Notes under the pieces: generated by a model | Databases searched by the model: none | What the model was told of the DNA's origin: nothing | The model's input: the letters and a program-made list of their open reading frames with translations, nothing else | Shown: in pieces, positions 35,453 through 45,639 of the stretch | Layout of the letters: the number at the start of each line of letters is the position of its first letter | How positions within the stretch are numbered: the stretch's first letter is position 1 | Translations under genes and position numbers: made by a program | From: Gilliamella sp. WF3-4 | GTDB taxonomy: Bacteria > Pseudomonadota > Gammaproteobacteria > Enterobacterales > Orbaceae | DNA length: 64,000 bases | Assembly: GCF_001690275.1 (NCBI RefSeq) | Contig: NZ_LZGW01000045.1 | Location: forward strand, 281,861-345,860 | Direction: 5' to 3'

Positions 35453-37534
35453 ATGAATAAATTACTGAAAGGTATTATTGCGCTTAGCCTTATTTTGAGT
35501 GTTGCTGGCCAAAATGTTCAGGCAAAACCACAAAATAAAGAGCAAATCCCAGTTTTGAAGCAAGATGAGATCCACCAAGTTGTTGCTAAACGTGTAACTA
35601 ATTTTTTTACTCAATCACATTATCGTAATTTTGCTTTAGATGGTGCTTTTTCTGCTCAGATTTTTGACCGTTATTTTAAATTATTAGATGGCAATAAGTT
35701 TATATTTATACAAAGCGATGTTGATAGCTTTCGAAATAGGCAAGAATCTTTAGGGCAAGAATTAATTGATGGCAATTTAAAAACAGCTTATGACATTTAT
35801 AATCTTTTTTTACAAAAACGTTATAGCCGTTATCAATATGCACTTGAAGTTTTACAACGCCCAATGGATTTTTCTACCAATGATGAAGTTGATTTTAATC
35901 GTGAAGACATTGCTTGGCCAACTTCTGAAGCTGAACTTAATACTTATTGGAATAAGCGTGTTAAATATGACGAATTAAGTTTATCCTTATCAGGAAAAAA
36001 TGAGAAAGAGATCCGCGAAGTTTTGACTAAACGTTATAATCGTGTTTTAAAGACGATAGTTCAATCAAATAATGAAGATGCTTTTCAGATATTTATGAAT
36101 GCATTTGCAAGAGAAATCGATCCCCATACTAGCTACTTGGCACCGCGTAAAAAACGAGATTTTGACTCTGAAATGAGTTTATCATTTGAAGGTATTGGCG
36201 CAACGTTAAGCCAGCAAGATGACTATACAGTAATTATGTCTTTTGTAACAGGTGGACCTGCAGAAAAAAGTAAGCTACTTTCTGTAGGCGATAAAATTAT
36301 TGGTGTAGGTCAAAGCCGTTCTGCAATAGAAGATGTTATTGGTTGGCGTTTAGATGATATCGTTGATAAAATTCGTGGTCCAAAGGGCACTGTAGTCAAA
36401 TTAGAAATTTTACCTGCAGGCAATAATAGTAAGGCAAAAATCATTGAGCTTACTCGTGATAAAATTCATTTTGAAGATCGTGAAGCTAAATTAAAGATCA
36501 TTAATAATGCACGAGGTAAAGTGGGTGTTATTGAAATACCAAGTTTCTATATGGGGCTAACCGAAAAAGTTGATTCACTATTATTGAAAGCAAATAAAGA
36601 AAATTTGCAAGGCCTAGTCATTGATTTACGTGATAATGGCGGCGGTTCATTAACCGAAGTTATTAATTTGACTGGTTTATTTATTGATAGGGGACCAGTT
36701 GTTCAGGTTCGTGATAATTTACAAAAAGTCATCACTTACGATGACAAGAATAAAGGCATTGAGTATAGTGGGCCGCTTGTTGTCATGATTAATCGCTATA
36801 GCGCATCTGCTTCAGAGATATTTTCTGCAGCTATGCAAGATTATGGACGTGCGTTAATTGTTGGCGAAACAACTTATGGTAAAGGAACTGTACAAACATC
36901 TCGTAACATTTCTTACCCAGTTGATGCGAGATTACACCCGAATTGGCCTGAATTGGGAGGGGCTCAATACACTATTCAGAAGTTTTATCGTATTAATGGT
37001 GGAAGCACTCAATTAAAAGGTGTTGAGCCAGATATTGAAATGAACAAAATGAAGTATGTTGATAAGACAGGTGAACGATTCTTAGATAATGCATTACCTT
37101 GGGATAAAATACCGTCAGCTAATTATTTGACTCTTGCCAATATCAAGTTATTGTTACCTGAGCTTGAATCATTGCATTTGGCTAGAATTTCAAAAAACCC
37201 TGAATTTATTTATATTGATGAAGATATTAAAAGGTTCAATGATCAAAAAGATCGCCAATATATTGTTTCGCTTAATAAAAATAAACGAGAAGCAGAACAA
37301 AAAACAAATGATGAACGCGATTTGAAAAGAATGAATGAGCGTTTAAAGAAGGCCGGTTTACCATCAATTAATAAATTAGATGATTTACCCAAAGATTATA
37401 AGCAACCTGATGCTTACTTAGATGAATCTATCGAGATACTGCTTGATTTTGCGCCTAAATATCCGAAAATTGAAAGTAATAAATCTATTAACGAAATTAT
37501 TTCGTTTGATTCACCGATCGAACAGGCTAATTAA
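35453..37534 (+). CDS. prc: Tail-specific protease Prc (Tsp)
   Basis: 693 residues (E. coli 682). Periplasmic C-terminal processing protease; degrades tagged periplasmic proteins and, with NlpI, the endopeptidase MepS. Signal peptide GIIALSLILSVAGQNVQA; a PDZ domain around residues 240-330 (GIGATLSQQDDYTVIMSFVT, GPAEKSKLLSVGDKI). Ser/Lys catalytic dyad in SASASEIFSAAMQDYG and VGETTYGKGTVQ. C-terminal DUF3340 region rich in charged residues. Its adaptor nlpI is present at 44785. Confidence 0.97.
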   Translation: MNKLLKGIIALSLILSVAGQNVQAKPQNKEQIPVLKQDEIHQVVAKRVTNFFTQSHYRNFALDGAFSAQIFDRYFKLLDGNKFIFIQSDVDSFRNRQESLGQELIDGNLKTAYDIYNLFLQKRYSRYQYALEVLQRPMDFSTNDEVDFNREDIAWPTSEAELNTYWNKRVKYDELSLSLSGKNEKEIREVLTKRYNRVLKTIVQSNNEDAFQIFMNAFAREIDPHTSYLAPRKKRDFDSEMSLSFEGIGATLSQQDDYTVIMSFVTGGPAEKSKLLSVGDKIIGVGQSRSAIEDVIGWRLDDIVDKIRGPKGTVVKLEILPAGNNSKAKIIELTRDKIHFEDREAKLKIINNARGKVGVIEIPSFYMGLTEKVDSLLLKANKENLQGLVIDLRDNGGGSLTEVINLTGLFIDRGPVVQVRDNLQKVITYDDKNKGIEYSGPLVVMINRYSASASEIFSAAMQDYGRALIVGETTYGKGTVQTSRNISYPVDARLHPNWPELGGAQYTIQKFYRINGGSTQLKGVEPDIEMNKMKYVDKTGERFLDNALPWDKIPSANYLTLANIKLLLPELESLHLARISKNPEFIYIDEDIKRFNDQKDRQYIVSLNKNKREAEQKTNDERDLKRMNERLKKAGLPSINKLDDLPKDYKQPDAYLDESIEILLDFAPKYPKIESNKSINEIISFDSPIEQAN

Positions 37535-37559
37535 TAATAAATAAGTGGAGGTAATAAGA

Positions 37560-37649
37560 ATGTGCTTAAATTTAAAATATGCATTGATCACAACAGTTGG
37601 CATACTAGCTGTACTAGCGACATTTGGTATTATTGTTTGTATGAATTAA
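37560..37649 (+). CDS. 29-residue single-pass membrane microprotein candidate
   Basis: ATG at 37560 preceded by a perfect GGAGG eight bases upstream, 25 bases after the prc stop. The peptide starts MCLNLKYALITTVGILAVLA and ends TFGIIVCMN: one hydrophobic span with almost no soluble part. The strong ribosome site, clean membrane segment and coding-like composition argue for a real small protein translated from the prc transcript. Similar tiny membrane proteins occur in this region of enterobacterial genomes, but I cannot name an orthologue. Confidence 0.5.
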   Translation: MCLNLKYALITTVGILAVLATFGIIVCMN

Positions 37650-37721
37650 AAAAGCTTGATTAATTATCTTGTGATCATTATAGTATGCAGCCTGCTTTAA
37701 AAAAGCTGGCTCTAATAGTTA

Positions 37722-37809
37722 GGTGAGGTGTCCGAGTGGTTGAAGGAGCACGCCTGGAAAGTGTGTATACGGCAACGTATCAAGGGTTCGAATCCCTTCC
37801 TCACCGCCA
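37722..37809 (+). tRNA. tRNA-Ser (anticodon GGA)
   Basis: 88 bases including encoded CCA. Acceptor stem GGTGAGG/CCTCACC, anticodon loop CTGGAAA with GGA, a long class II variable arm (GTATACGGCAACGTATC) and T arm GGGTTCGAATCCC. Reads UCC and UCU codons. It stands alone between prc and prmB; no integrase flanks it. Confidence 0.96.
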
Positions 37810-37954
37810 TATTTTGTTATTGAAGGATAGAACACTTAGTTCAACATATTGTTAGAAGTAATCGTTAAGTTTGCTTTAACAAATTCTCTTTATTGAGGGT
37901 CACTAGCTACAATAACAAGTAATACCTTCCTCTCCTAGATTATTTGGAGCTACT

Positions 37955-38848
37955 ATGGAAAACTTACGCACAGTTCAGGATTTTATACGCTGGACGGCAT
38001 CACAACTTAGCCTATCAGATGTCTTTTTAGGACACGGTACGGATAATCCTATTGATGAGTCTAAACAATTAATTTTGGCAACGCTAGGCTTATCGTTATT
38101 TGTCCCTGCAGAATTTTACTCCGCAAATCTGACCGATGAAGAAAAAAATCAACTGTTGGAGATTATTCATAAACGCATTAAAGATCGTGTGCCAACGCCT
38201 TATTTAACCAATCAAGCTTGGTTTTGTGGACATGCTTTTTATGTCGATGAGCGGGTATTAATTCCTCGTTCTCCTATTGGTGAATTAATTGATAACCATT
38301 TTAAACAGATAATATCTGCTGAACCTAAAAATATCTTAGATTTATGCACGGGCAGTGGTTGTATAGGCATTGCTTGTGCTTATGAGTTTACTGATGCTCA
38401 AGTGGATATAACTGATATTTCATTAGAAGCATTAGATATAGCACAAACCAATATTGAAATGCACGAAATGGATTTTCGAGTTACTCCTATTGTGTCGGAT
38501 TTATTTATTGATCTTCCTATAAAACAATATGACCTTATTGTCACTAACCCCCCTTATGTCGATAGTGAAGATATGAGTGATTTGCCTGACGAATTTTTAT
38601 ATGAACCTAAATTAGCATTAGAGGCAGGCGTTGATGGCTTAGATCTTGTAAAAAGAATTTTACGAGACGCGATAGATTATTTAACACCAGAGGGCGTATT
38701 AGTTTGTGAAGTTGGTAATAGTTGGGTTAGCCTACAGCAACAATACCCCAATGTACCTTTTAATTGGATAGAAACTAAGCATGGTGGACTGGGCGTATTT
38801 TCAATCACACGTGAAGCGCTGGTTCAATACCGTTACTGTTTTAAATAA
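37955..38848 (+). CDS. prmB: Ribosomal protein uL3 N5-glutamine methyltransferase PrmB
   Basis: 297 residues (E. coli 310). SAM-dependent enzyme that methylates a Gln of ribosomal protein L3. SAM motif I ILDLCTGSGCIGIACAYEF near residue 128; catalytic NPPY in YDLIVTNPPYVDSEDMSDLP near residue 194; PRSPIGELI in the N-terminal substrate domain is the PrmB form of the PrmC-like family. Precedes aroC by 30 bases, as in E. coli. Confidence 0.95.
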   Translation: MENLRTVQDFIRWTASQLSLSDVFLGHGTDNPIDESKQLILATLGLSLFVPAEFYSANLTDEEKNQLLEIIHKRIKDRVPTPYLTNQAWFCGHAFYVDERVLIPRSPIGELIDNHFKQIISAEPKNILDLCTGSGCIGIACAYEFTDAQVDITDISLEALDIAQTNIEMHEMDFRVTPIVSDLFIDLPIKQYDLIVTNPPYVDSEDMSDLPDEFLYEPKLALEAGVDGLDLVKRILRDAIDYLTPEGVLVCEVGNSWVSLQQQYPNVPFNWIETKHGGLGVFSITREALVQYRYCFK

Positions 38849-38878
38849 GCTGTTTTTAATAATTGGAATAAATTTATT

Positions 38879-39952
38879 ATGGCAGGAAACTCAATTGGAA
38901 AATTATTTAAAGTGACCACCTTTGGAGAGTCGCATGGCATCGCATTAGGATGCGTTGTTGACGGTGTTCCTCCTGGACTTGCTTTAACTGAATCGGATAT
39001 GCAATATGATCTTGACCGTCGTCGACCTGGCTCATCTCGTTATACCACTCAACGCCGTGAAGCAGATCAAGTCAAGATTTTATCAGGCGTGTTTGAAGGT
39101 GTTACAACCGGTACAAGTATTGGTTTGCTTATTGAAAATACTGATCAACGCTCCCAAGATTATAGCAAAATAAAAGATGTATTTAGACCAAGTCATGCTG
39201 ACTATACCTATCAAAATAAATATGGTATACGCGATTATCGTGGTGGAGGTCGCTCTTCTGCCCGTGAAACAGCTATGCGGGTTGCTGCAGGTGCTATTGC
39301 TAAAAAGTATCTACAAGAGAAGCTTGGCGTAACTATTCGTGGTTATTTAGCTCAAATGGGTGATGTAAAATGTGAATTAAAAGACTGGAAACAAGTTGAA
39401 CAAAACCCATTTTTTTGCGCTGATGAAGGTAAATTAGAAGAACTTGATCAGTTACTTAGAACGCTAAAAAAAGAAGGCGACTCAATTGGAGCTAAAGTTT
39501 GCATTGTTGCCGAAAACGTTCCTGTTGGACTTGGCGAGCCTGTGTTTGATAAATTAGATGCTGAGCTTGCTCATGCTTTAATGAGTATTAATGCAGTAAA
39601 AGGCGTTGAAATTGGCGATGGATATGCTGTTGTCAATAAACGAGGTAGCCAAAATCGAGACGAGATCACCAAGCAAGGTTTTTTGTCTAACCATGCTGGC
39701 GGTATTTTAGGGGGGATTAGTTCAGGGCAAACGATATTAGCAAGTATAGCCTTAAAGCCGACGCCAAGTATTGAAATTGCTGGTCAATCAATCAATATTT
39801 ATGGTGAACAAGTTGAAGTTTCAACCCATGGTCGACATGATCCATGTGTGGGAATACGTGCAGTACCCATAGCTGAAGCAATGGTCGCTATTGTGCTAAT
39901 GGATCATTATCTTCGTTACCGTGCTCAATGTAACGATGTAAATCAGCTATGA
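38879..39952 (+). CDS. aroC: Chorismate synthase
   Basis: 357 residues (E. coli 361). Last step of the shikimate pathway: EPSP to chorismate with reduced FMN. Family motifs: [19 protein letters not shown] at the start, [54 protein letters not shown] and the C-terminal [17 protein letters not shown]. Overlaps the yfcA start by four bases, so the two are coupled. Confidence 0.97.
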   Translation: MAGNSIGKLFKVTTFGESHGIALGCVVDGVPPGLALTESDMQYDLDRRRPGSSRYTTQRREADQVKILSGVFEGVTTGTSIGLLIENTDQRSQDYSKIKDVFRPSHADYTYQNKYGIRDYRGGGRSSARETAMRVAAGAIAKKYLQEKLGVTIRGYLAQMGDVKCELKDWKQVEQNPFFCADEGKLEELDQLLRTLKKEGDSIGAKVCIVAENVPVGLGEPVFDKLDAELAHALMSINAVKGVEIGDGYAVVNKRGSQNRDEITKQGFLSNHAGGILGGISSGQTILASIALKPTPSIEIAGQSINIYGEQVEVSTHGRHDPCVGIRAVPIAEAMVAIVLMDHYLRYRAQCNDVNQL

Positions 39953-40701
39953 GCTATGAATTACTTATCTTACTGTTTGTCATTGCTACTTTAGCGGGAT
40001 TTATTGATTCAATTGCGGGTGGTGGTGGTTTACTAACCGTACCAGCTTTACTAGCAGTTGGCTTACCGCCCGCAAGTGCATTGGCTACAAATAAATTACA
40101 AAGTTGTGGCGGATCATTTTCGGCTAGCTTATATTTTATTCGTCAGCGCATGGTGGATCTAACACAACAAAAATGGGCAATTGCTTTTGCTTTTATTGGC
40201 TCTGCAATCGGTTCATTATCAGTGATGCATGTCCAAGTTGACTTTTTGAAACTATTATTGCCTATTTTAACTATTGGCGTTGGGCTTTATTTTTTACTAT
40301 CTCCAACCATTGGTGAAAACGATCGAAAAAGCCAACTTACACTTATCCAATTTGCTCTCGTTCCTGCTTTGGGTATTGGGTTTTATGATGGTTTTTTTGG
40401 ACCTGGTGCTGGTTCGTTTTATGCTTTAGCCTATATTACATTGGCAGGCTTTAATTTAACCAAAGCAACTGCGCATACCAAAGTGCTAAACTTTACCTCA
40501 AATTTAGCTGGCTTGCTATTTTTTATTGTCGGCGGCGAAGTGGTATGGTCGCTTGGGCTTGTAATGTTAGTCGGCCAATGTATAGGAGCTAGAATTGGCG
40601 CTAAGATGGCGCTTACCAAAGGTCGCAAATTAATCAGACCCATGCTAATCACCGTTTCAACGCTTATGAGTATCAAATTGATTTATGAAAACTTTTTTTA
40701 A
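39949..40701 (+). CDS. yfcA: TSUP (TauE/SafE) family membrane protein YfcA
   Basis: 250 residues, about eight hydrophobic segments. TSUP family: [21 protein letters not shown] near the start, [13 protein letters not shown], and [20 protein letters not shown] in the second half. Members move sulfite, sulfonates or related organic anions, substrate untested here. It follows aroC with ATGA overlap; in E. coli mepA lies between, so that gene has been lost or moved. Confidence 0.9.
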   Translation: MSYELLILLFVIATLAGFIDSIAGGGGLLTVPALLAVGLPPASALATNKLQSCGGSFSASLYFIRQRMVDLTQQKWAIAFAFIGSAIGSLSVMHVQVDFLKLLLPILTIGVGLYFLLSPTIGENDRKSQLTLIQFALVPALGIGFYDGFFGPGAGSFYALAYITLAGFNLTKATAHTKVLNFTSNLAGLLFFIVGGEVVWSLGLVMLVGQCIGARIGAKMALTKGRKLIRPMLITVSTLMSIKLIYENFF

Positions 40702-40977
40702 TTTAGCGCCAGTTAAATAATTAGTTCTTTGCTCTATTTTAATATTAATTGTGCGTTAGCGGCTTTGGCTAATATAATTAAAGTGATTTTATCGTTCGGT
40801 CAGTTTCATCTCTTTTCATTTTTCTCGACTAATCGCAAGTAAGCTATTGTTAAAAAATTTTAGAAAATTATATGTTTCAGTATAAAAGTGGAAACAATTA
40901 TTCACTTCACTTAAATATTATTTAGTATATATTTGTATTAATTAAGATAGTTTGTGATAACACTGTTAACTAACATT

Positions 40978-41901
40978 ATGAAACTTCAACAATTACGCTA
41001 TATTTTAGAAATCGCTCGTTCGGGTTCAATTAATGAAGCGGCTAAGAATCTGTATATTACTCAGCCAAGTTTATCAACGGCAGTGAAAGATTTAGAAACT
41101 GAATTTGGTATTGAAATTTTTGTGCGTAGCTCTAAAGGTGTTTCTTTATCGCCAGATGGCGTTGAGTTTTTAGGATATGCTAAACAAGTATTAGATCAAG
41201 CCGAGTTATTAGAACAACACTATTCCAAAAAAGAGCCTTCTAAGCAGTTGTGTAGCATATCTACTCAGCATTATGCGTTTGCGGTTAATGCTTTTGTTAA
41301 TTTAATTAAAAAAAACCATACTGATGAGTACGAGTTTACTTTAAGAGAAACAAAAACCCATGATATTATCACCGATGTTGCTAATTTGCGCAGTGAAGTT
41401 GGCATTTTATACCTAACGGATTTCAATCAAAAGGTCATTTTACGTTTACTGAAAGAGCATCGATTAACATTTTATCCACTTTTCGAAGCGCATCCTCATG
41501 TATTTATCAGTACTCACCATCCATTAGCTGAAATGAAATCATTAACGTTAGATGATTTAGAAGATTACCCTTACCTCTCTTTTGAGCAAGGCGAGTATAA
41601 CTCATTTTATTTTTCTGAAGAGATTTTAAGTACGGTTTATCATAAAAAAAGTATTCATGTAAGTGATAGAGCCACGTTGTTTAATCTATTGCATGGGCTT
41701 AATGGTTATACTATTAGCACTGGGGTATTAAGTACCGATTTAAATGGATCTGATATTTTATCAATACCGTTAGATGTAGAAGAAAAAATCCTAATTGGCT
41801 GGATCACCTCACAAAAAGCACAATTAAGTATATCAGCGCAAAATTATATTGAAGCGCTTAAAAAACTCATTCAAGAAGAATATGGTTTTAAGTTGAAATA
41901 A
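40978..41901 (+). CDS. LysR family transcriptional regulator
   Basis: 307 residues from the ATG at 40978 (MKLQQLRYILEIARSGSINE); an upstream in-frame start at 40954 adds eight untypical residues. The winged helix-turn-helix AAKNLYITQPSLSTAVKDLE is canonical, followed by the linker helix and a periplasmic-binding-like effector domain (HPHVFISTHHPLAEMKSLTL). The start KLQQLRYILEIARSGSINEA resembles CysB-type rather than most LysR proteins. It stands alone, with 276 bases upstream and no divergent partner, so its regulon cannot be guessed. Confidence 0.85.
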   Translation: MKLQQLRYILEIARSGSINEAAKNLYITQPSLSTAVKDLETEFGIEIFVRSSKGVSLSPDGVEFLGYAKQVLDQAELLEQHYSKKEPSKQLCSISTQHYAFAVNAFVNLIKKNHTDEYEFTLRETKTHDIITDVANLRSEVGILYLTDFNQKVILRLLKEHRLTFYPLFEAHPHVFISTHHPLAEMKSLTLDDLEDYPYLSFEQGEYNSFYFSEEILSTVYHKKSIHVSDRATLFNLLHGLNGYTISTGVLSTDLNGSDILSIPLDVEEKILIGWITSQKAQLSISAQNYIEALKKLIQEEYGFKLK

Positions 41902-41927
41902 GGTTGTTAAATTAAGAATAAATCGAA

Positions 41928-41955
41928 TTGCTATTTTAATAAATTCTAGTATAAT
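41928..41955 (+). promoter_or_regulatory. Sigma-70 promoter of rpsO
   Basis: TTGCTA (41928-41933), 16-base spacer, TATAAT (41950-41955). The expected start near 41962 coincides with the base of the stem at 41964. Confidence 0.6.
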
Positions 41956-41963
41956 TGCGCGTA

Positions 41964-41995
41964 ATTCATATAGCTACTAATATAGCTATATGAAT
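41964..41995 (+). promoter_or_regulatory. 13-base-pair stem-loop at the predicted 5' end of rpsO mRNA
   Basis: ATTCATATAGCTA (41964-41976) pairs perfectly with TAGCTATATGAAT (41983-41995), loop CTAATA. No T run follows, so it is not a terminator. At the very 5' end of the transcript such a stem would block RNase E entry, or take part in S15 autoregulation. Confidence 0.55.
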
Positions 41996-42060
41996 ATCGA
42001 GGAATGTCTGAATTAGAGATCGGTCGTTCCGTATTTTATTTTGATTTTAAGAGGTTTGTT

Positions 42061-42330
42061 ATGTCTCTAACTGTAGAAGCTAAAGCGAAAATCGTTGCCG
42101 AATATGGGCGAGGAACTAACGACACTGGTTCAACTGAAGTTCAAGTTGCTCTTTTGACTGCACGTATCAATGATTTACAAGGTCATTTTTCTGAGCACAA
42201 GAAAGATCATCATAGTCGTCGTGGTTTATTACGTATGGTGTCTAGTCGTCGTAAATTATTAGATTATTTACGTCGTAAAGATATTGAACGTTATAGTCAA
42301 TTGATTAAGAAACTAGGTTTACGTCGCTAA
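42061..42330 (+). CDS. rpsO: 30S ribosomal protein uS15
   Basis: 89 residues from the ATG at 42061, the usual length and N-terminus ([18 protein letters not shown]); the longer frame from 42004 is leader. [39 protein letters not shown] and the terminal RLGLRR-type end are invariant S15 sequence (KKLGLRR here). Binds 16S rRNA at the three-way junction. An AGAGG ribosome site lies just upstream. Followed by a terminator, then pnp, as in E. coli. Confidence 0.98.
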   Translation: MSLTVEAKAKIVAEYGRGTNDTGSTEVQVALLTARINDLQGHFSEHKKDHHSRRGLLRMVSSRRKLLDYLRRKDIERYSQLIKKLGLRR

Positions 42331-42345
42331 TTCATAATCTACTTG

Positions 42346-42369
42346 AAAAGAGGCTTAGGCCTCTTTTTC
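42346..42369 (+). terminator. Intrinsic terminator after rpsO
   Basis: AAAAGAGGC (42346-42354) with GCCTCTTTT (42359-42367), loop TTAG, T run to 42368. Probably partial, as in E. coli where some transcripts continue into pnp. Confidence 0.88.
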
Positions 42370-42434
42370 GTTGTGAAAAAACAGCGCTCTGATATAATGT
42401 AGAGCACGAAAATAAAAATTAATATTTTATGTAA

Positions 42435-42539
42435 TTCAACAAAGTGAAGATTGTATCTCATGTTTCGCGCGACTAATGAGAGCTCTATAACTTATAGATT
42501 TGTCATTAGTCGTGACAGTGAAATAATCTTTTTGTTGAA
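42435..42539 (+). promoter_or_regulatory. Long stem-loop in the pnp leader (candidate RNase III/PNPase autoregulatory site)
   Basis: Three nested perfect helices: TTCAACAAA (42435-42443) with TTTGTTGAA (42531-42539); AAGATT (42447-42452) with AATCTT (42525-42530); CGACTAATGA (42470-42479) with TCATTAGTCG (42503-42512). In E. coli the pnp leader forms a long duplex cut by RNase III, after which PNPase destroys its own mRNA. Shape and position are the same here. Confidence 0.7.
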
Positions 42540-42554
42540 AATATCCCCCACATT

Positions 42555-42617
42555 GTTGAAGAGAATATCAATAAGAGTAATGTAATGTTACTCCCAGTCG
42601 AAATATCAAACTTCAAC
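42555..42617 (+). promoter_or_regulatory. Second stem-loop in the pnp leader
   Basis: Outer helix GTTGAAG (42555-42561) with CTTCAAC (42611-42617); inner hairpin GAGTAA (42575-42580) with TTACTC (42588-42593). It ends 14 bases before the ribosome site AGAGGA (42631-42636) and may help present or hide it. Confidence 0.55.
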
Positions 42618-42643
42618 ATAATAAAGAACAAGAGGACATTATT

Positions 42644-44758
42644 TTGTTTAACCCGACATCTCAAAAATTTCAATATGGCCGTCATACAGTAACTTTAGAA
42701 ACTGGTATTATGGCTCGTCAAGCAACGGCAGCTGTTATGGTCAATATGGATGATACAGCTGTGTTTGTTACAGTTGTTGCCAATAAAAAAGTAAAAGAGG
42801 GTCAAGACTTTTTTCCGTTGACGGTTAATTATCAAGAACGTACTTATGCAGCGGGACGCATTCCAGGTGGATTTTTCAAACGTGAAGGCCGACCAAGTGA
42901 AGGCGAGACTTTAATTGCACGTTTAATCGACCGTCCACTTCGTCCATTATTTCCTGAAGGATTTGTTAATGAAATCCAAATTATTGCAACAGTTGTGTCA
43001 GTCAATCCTGATGTAAGCCCTGACTTAGTTGCTATGATTGGTGCTTCTGCCGCACTTTGTTTGTCTGGTGTACCATTCCATGGTCCTATTGGTGCGGCTC
43101 GTGTTGGTTTTATTAATGATGAATTTGTATTAAATCCATCAGTAAAAGAACTAGCAACAAGTCGTTTAGATTTAGTTGTGGCAGGAACCAAAAGTGCAGT
43201 ATTGATGGTTGAATCTGAAGCAGATCTACTAACTGAAGATCAAATGTTAGCCGCAGTGGTATTTGGTCATGAACAACAACAAATTGTTATCGATAATATC
43301 AATGAATTTGTAGAAAAAGCCAATTGTGAAAAATGGGATTGGGTAGCTCCAGCTAAAAACGAAGCATTATATAATGCGATTGTTGAGCTAGCTAAAGAGC
43401 GTTTAGGTGAAGCTTATCGTATTACCGAAAAACAAGCGCGTTATGCACAAATTGATTTAATCAAAGAAGAAGTATTAGCTACGTTAAAAGAACAAAATGA
43501 AGAGCTTGATGAAAACGAAGCGATTAATATTATTGTCGATTTAGAAAGCCAAATTGTTCGCCAACGTGTTATTGCCGGTGAGCCACGTATTGATGGTCGT
43601 GAAAAAGATATGATTCGTGCACTTGATATTCGTACTAATGTTTTACCAAGAACACATGGTAGTGCATTGTTTACGCGTGGCGAAACGCAAGCATTAGTTA
43701 CGGCGACTTTAGGAACTGAACGTGATGCACAAATCATAGATGAGTTAACAGGCGAATATACTGAGCGCTTCTTACTTCATTATAACTTTCCTCCATATTC
43801 TGTTGGTGAAACAGGTATGGTCGGCTCTCCAAAACGTCGAGAAATCGGTCATGGTCGTTTAGCTAAACGTGGTGTTGCTGCGGTAATGCCAAGTAAGGAA
43901 GAATTCCCATACACTGTGCGTGTGGTTTCTGAAATCACTGAGTCAAATGGTTCGTCTTCAATGGCTTCGGTTTGTGGCGCTTCGCTTGCGCTTATGGATG
44001 CCGGTGTGCCAATTAAGTCTTCTGTTGCTGGTATTGCAATGGGGCTAGTGAAAGAAGGCGATCAGTTTGTTGTGTTATCTGATATTTTAGGTGATGAAGA
44101 TCATCTTGGTGATATGGATTTTAAAGTAGCCGGTACCCGTGACGGTGTAAGTGCGCTTCAAATGGATATCAAGATTGAAGGTATCACTAAAGAAATTATG
44201 CAAGTTGCATTAAATCAAGCTAAAGGTGCTCGTTTGCATATTTTAGGTGTGATGGAGCAAGCAATTAATCAACCTCGCCAAGAGATTTCTGAATTTGCTC
44301 CTCGTATTTATACGATGAATGTTAATCCAGATAAGATCCGCGATATTATTGGTAAAGGTGGTGCAACAATTCGTGCCTTAACCGAAGAGACAGGTACAAC
44401 CATTGAAATTGCAGATGATGGTACCGTTAAGATTGCAGCCTCTGATGGAAATAAAGCTAAAGATGCTATGGCTCGCATTACTAACTTGGTTGCTGATGTT
44501 GAAATAGGTAAAATTTATACAGGAAAAGTAACTAGAATTGTTGACTTTGGTGCTTTTGTCTCTGTTATCGGTGGAAAGGAAGGGCTAGTCCACGTTTCCC
44601 AAATAGCTGATCATCGAGTCGAAAAAGTGGCTGATTATCTAAAAGTAGGCCAAGAAGTCAATGTCAAAGTGCTTGAAATTGATCGCCAAGGTAGAATCCG
44701 TCTCAGTATGAAAGATGCTGTTGAGCCAGCGGTAGAAATAGCTCCGACTGCAGAATAA
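42644..44758 (+). CDS. pnp: Polyribonucleotide nucleotidyltransferase (PNPase)
   Basis: 704 residues (E. coli 711), start codon TTG at 42644, with AGAGGA seven bases upstream; E. coli pnp also starts with TTG. 3'-5' phosphorolytic exoribonuclease of the degradosome. Two RNase PH cores ([40 protein letters not shown]) separated by a helical domain, the catalytic region [22 protein letters not shown] (in two parts), then a KH domain ([20 protein letters not shown]) and an S1 domain ([20 protein letters not shown]). Leader hairpins suggest autoregulation. Confidence 0.98.
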   Translation: MFNPTSQKFQYGRHTVTLETGIMARQATAAVMVNMDDTAVFVTVVANKKVKEGQDFFPLTVNYQERTYAAGRIPGGFFKREGRPSEGETLIARLIDRPLRPLFPEGFVNEIQIIATVVSVNPDVSPDLVAMIGASAALCLSGVPFHGPIGAARVGFINDEFVLNPSVKELATSRLDLVVAGTKSAVLMVESEADLLTEDQMLAAVVFGHEQQQIVIDNINEFVEKANCEKWDWVAPAKNEALYNAIVELAKERLGEAYRITEKQARYAQIDLIKEEVLATLKEQNEELDENEAINIIVDLESQIVRQRVIAGEPRIDGREKDMIRALDIRTNVLPRTHGSALFTRGETQALVTATLGTERDAQIIDELTGEYTERFLLHYNFPPYSVGETGMVGSPKRREIGHGRLAKRGVAAVMPSKEEFPYTVRVVSEITESNGSSSMASVCGASLALMDAGVPIKSSVAGIAMGLVKEGDQFVVLSDILGDEDHLGDMDFKVAGTRDGVSALQMDIKIEGITKEIMQVALNQAKGARLHILGVMEQAINQPRQEISEFAPRIYTMNVNPDKIRDIIGKGGATIRALTEETGTTIEIADDGTVKIAASDGNKAKDAMARITNLVADVEIGKIYTGKVTRIVDFGAFVSVIGGKEGLVHVSQIADHRVEKVADYLKVGQEVNVKVLEIDRQGRIRLSMKDAVEPAVEIAPTAE

Positions 44759-44784
44759 ACATATTATTCACTAGGGGGATAAAA

Positions 44785-45639
44785 GTGAGATTATTCAACC
44801 TGAGGACTGTATACTGCTTTTTACTGGCTGTTATTCTTTTGTCGGGTTGTACTAACTCTCAGCTCTTGCTGGCTGTTCCTGAGCAAGTTTCTTATGATGA
44901 TGAGTTAAAAATTGCTCAGATCAGCCAACAGCTATCTCAAAAAAATATTGACACTGCAACGCGTATGCAGCTCATTTTTCAGCGTGGAATTGTTTACGAT
45001 TCATTAGGGTTTAAAGCTTTTGCACAAAGTGATTTTTCTTATTTGTTAAATTTTAACCCTGGAATTCCTGATGTTTATAATTTTTTGGGAACTTATGCTC
45101 TGCGAGAAGGTAATTTTGATGAGGCTTTAACGTCCTTTAATACTACATTAGAGCTTGATCCTACTTATGCTTATGCCTATTTAAATCGGGCAATTACCTT
45201 GTATCGCACTGGGCATTACCAAGCAGCAGAACGTGATGCATTGCAGTTTTATCAATATGATGTGAATGAACCTATCAGGATTTTATGGCTTTATTTGATC
45301 GAAAAAGAAACAGACAATAAGTCTGCGCAAAATGAGCTACAAAAACGTTATGAGCTGATTAATGATAAAACGAGTTACAGTGGTAGTATTATTGCATTTT
45401 ATTTAGGAAAAATAAGTGAGCCTAAATTAATGCAAAACCTTCAAGAAGGCGTTGAGAGTAATCGGCAGTTAGCCGAACGCCTTTGTGAAGCCTACTTTTA
45501 CTTAGGTAAGTATTACCAAAGTAAAGGTGACGACGAGCGTGCCAAAATGTTATTTAAATATGCTTTAGCAAATAATATTTATAATTATGTTGAACATCAA
45601 CAGGCACTCTATGAAATGAAGTTACTTGAAGAAAAGTAA
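44785..45639 (+). CDS. nlpI: Lipoprotein NlpI
   Basis: 284 residues (E. coli 294); GTG start at 44785 with AGGGGG upstream. Outer-membrane lipoprotein with lipobox LLSGC (Cys about residue 22). Tetratricopeptide repeats follow: MQLIFQRGIVYDSLGFKAFA, VYNFLGTYALREGNFDEALT, AYLNRAITLYRTGHYQAAER and a C-terminal LAERLCEAYFYLGKYYQSKG. In E. coli NlpI is the adaptor bringing MepS to Prc and scaffolds other peptidoglycan hydrolases; prc is present at 35453. Gene order pnp-nlpI-deaD is conserved. Confidence 0.96.
   Translation: MRLFNLRTVYCFLLAVILLSGCTNSQLLLAVPEQVSYDDELKIAQISQQLSQKNIDTATRMQLIFQRGIVYDSLGFKAFAQSDFSYLLNFNPGIPDVYNFLGTYALREGNFDEALTSFNTTLELDPTYAYAYLNRAITLYRTGHYQAAERDALQFYQYDVNEPIRILWLYLIEKETDNKSAQNELQKRYELINDKTSYSGSIIAFYLGKISEPKLMQNLQEGVESNRQLAERLCEAYFYLGKYYQSKGDDERAKMLFKYALANNIYNYVEHQQALYEMKLLEEK

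Noticed and set aside
42844..43737. Long minus-strand frames inside pnp
   Set aside because: Antisense shadows of a highly conserved gene; low-complexity composition, no ribosome site.
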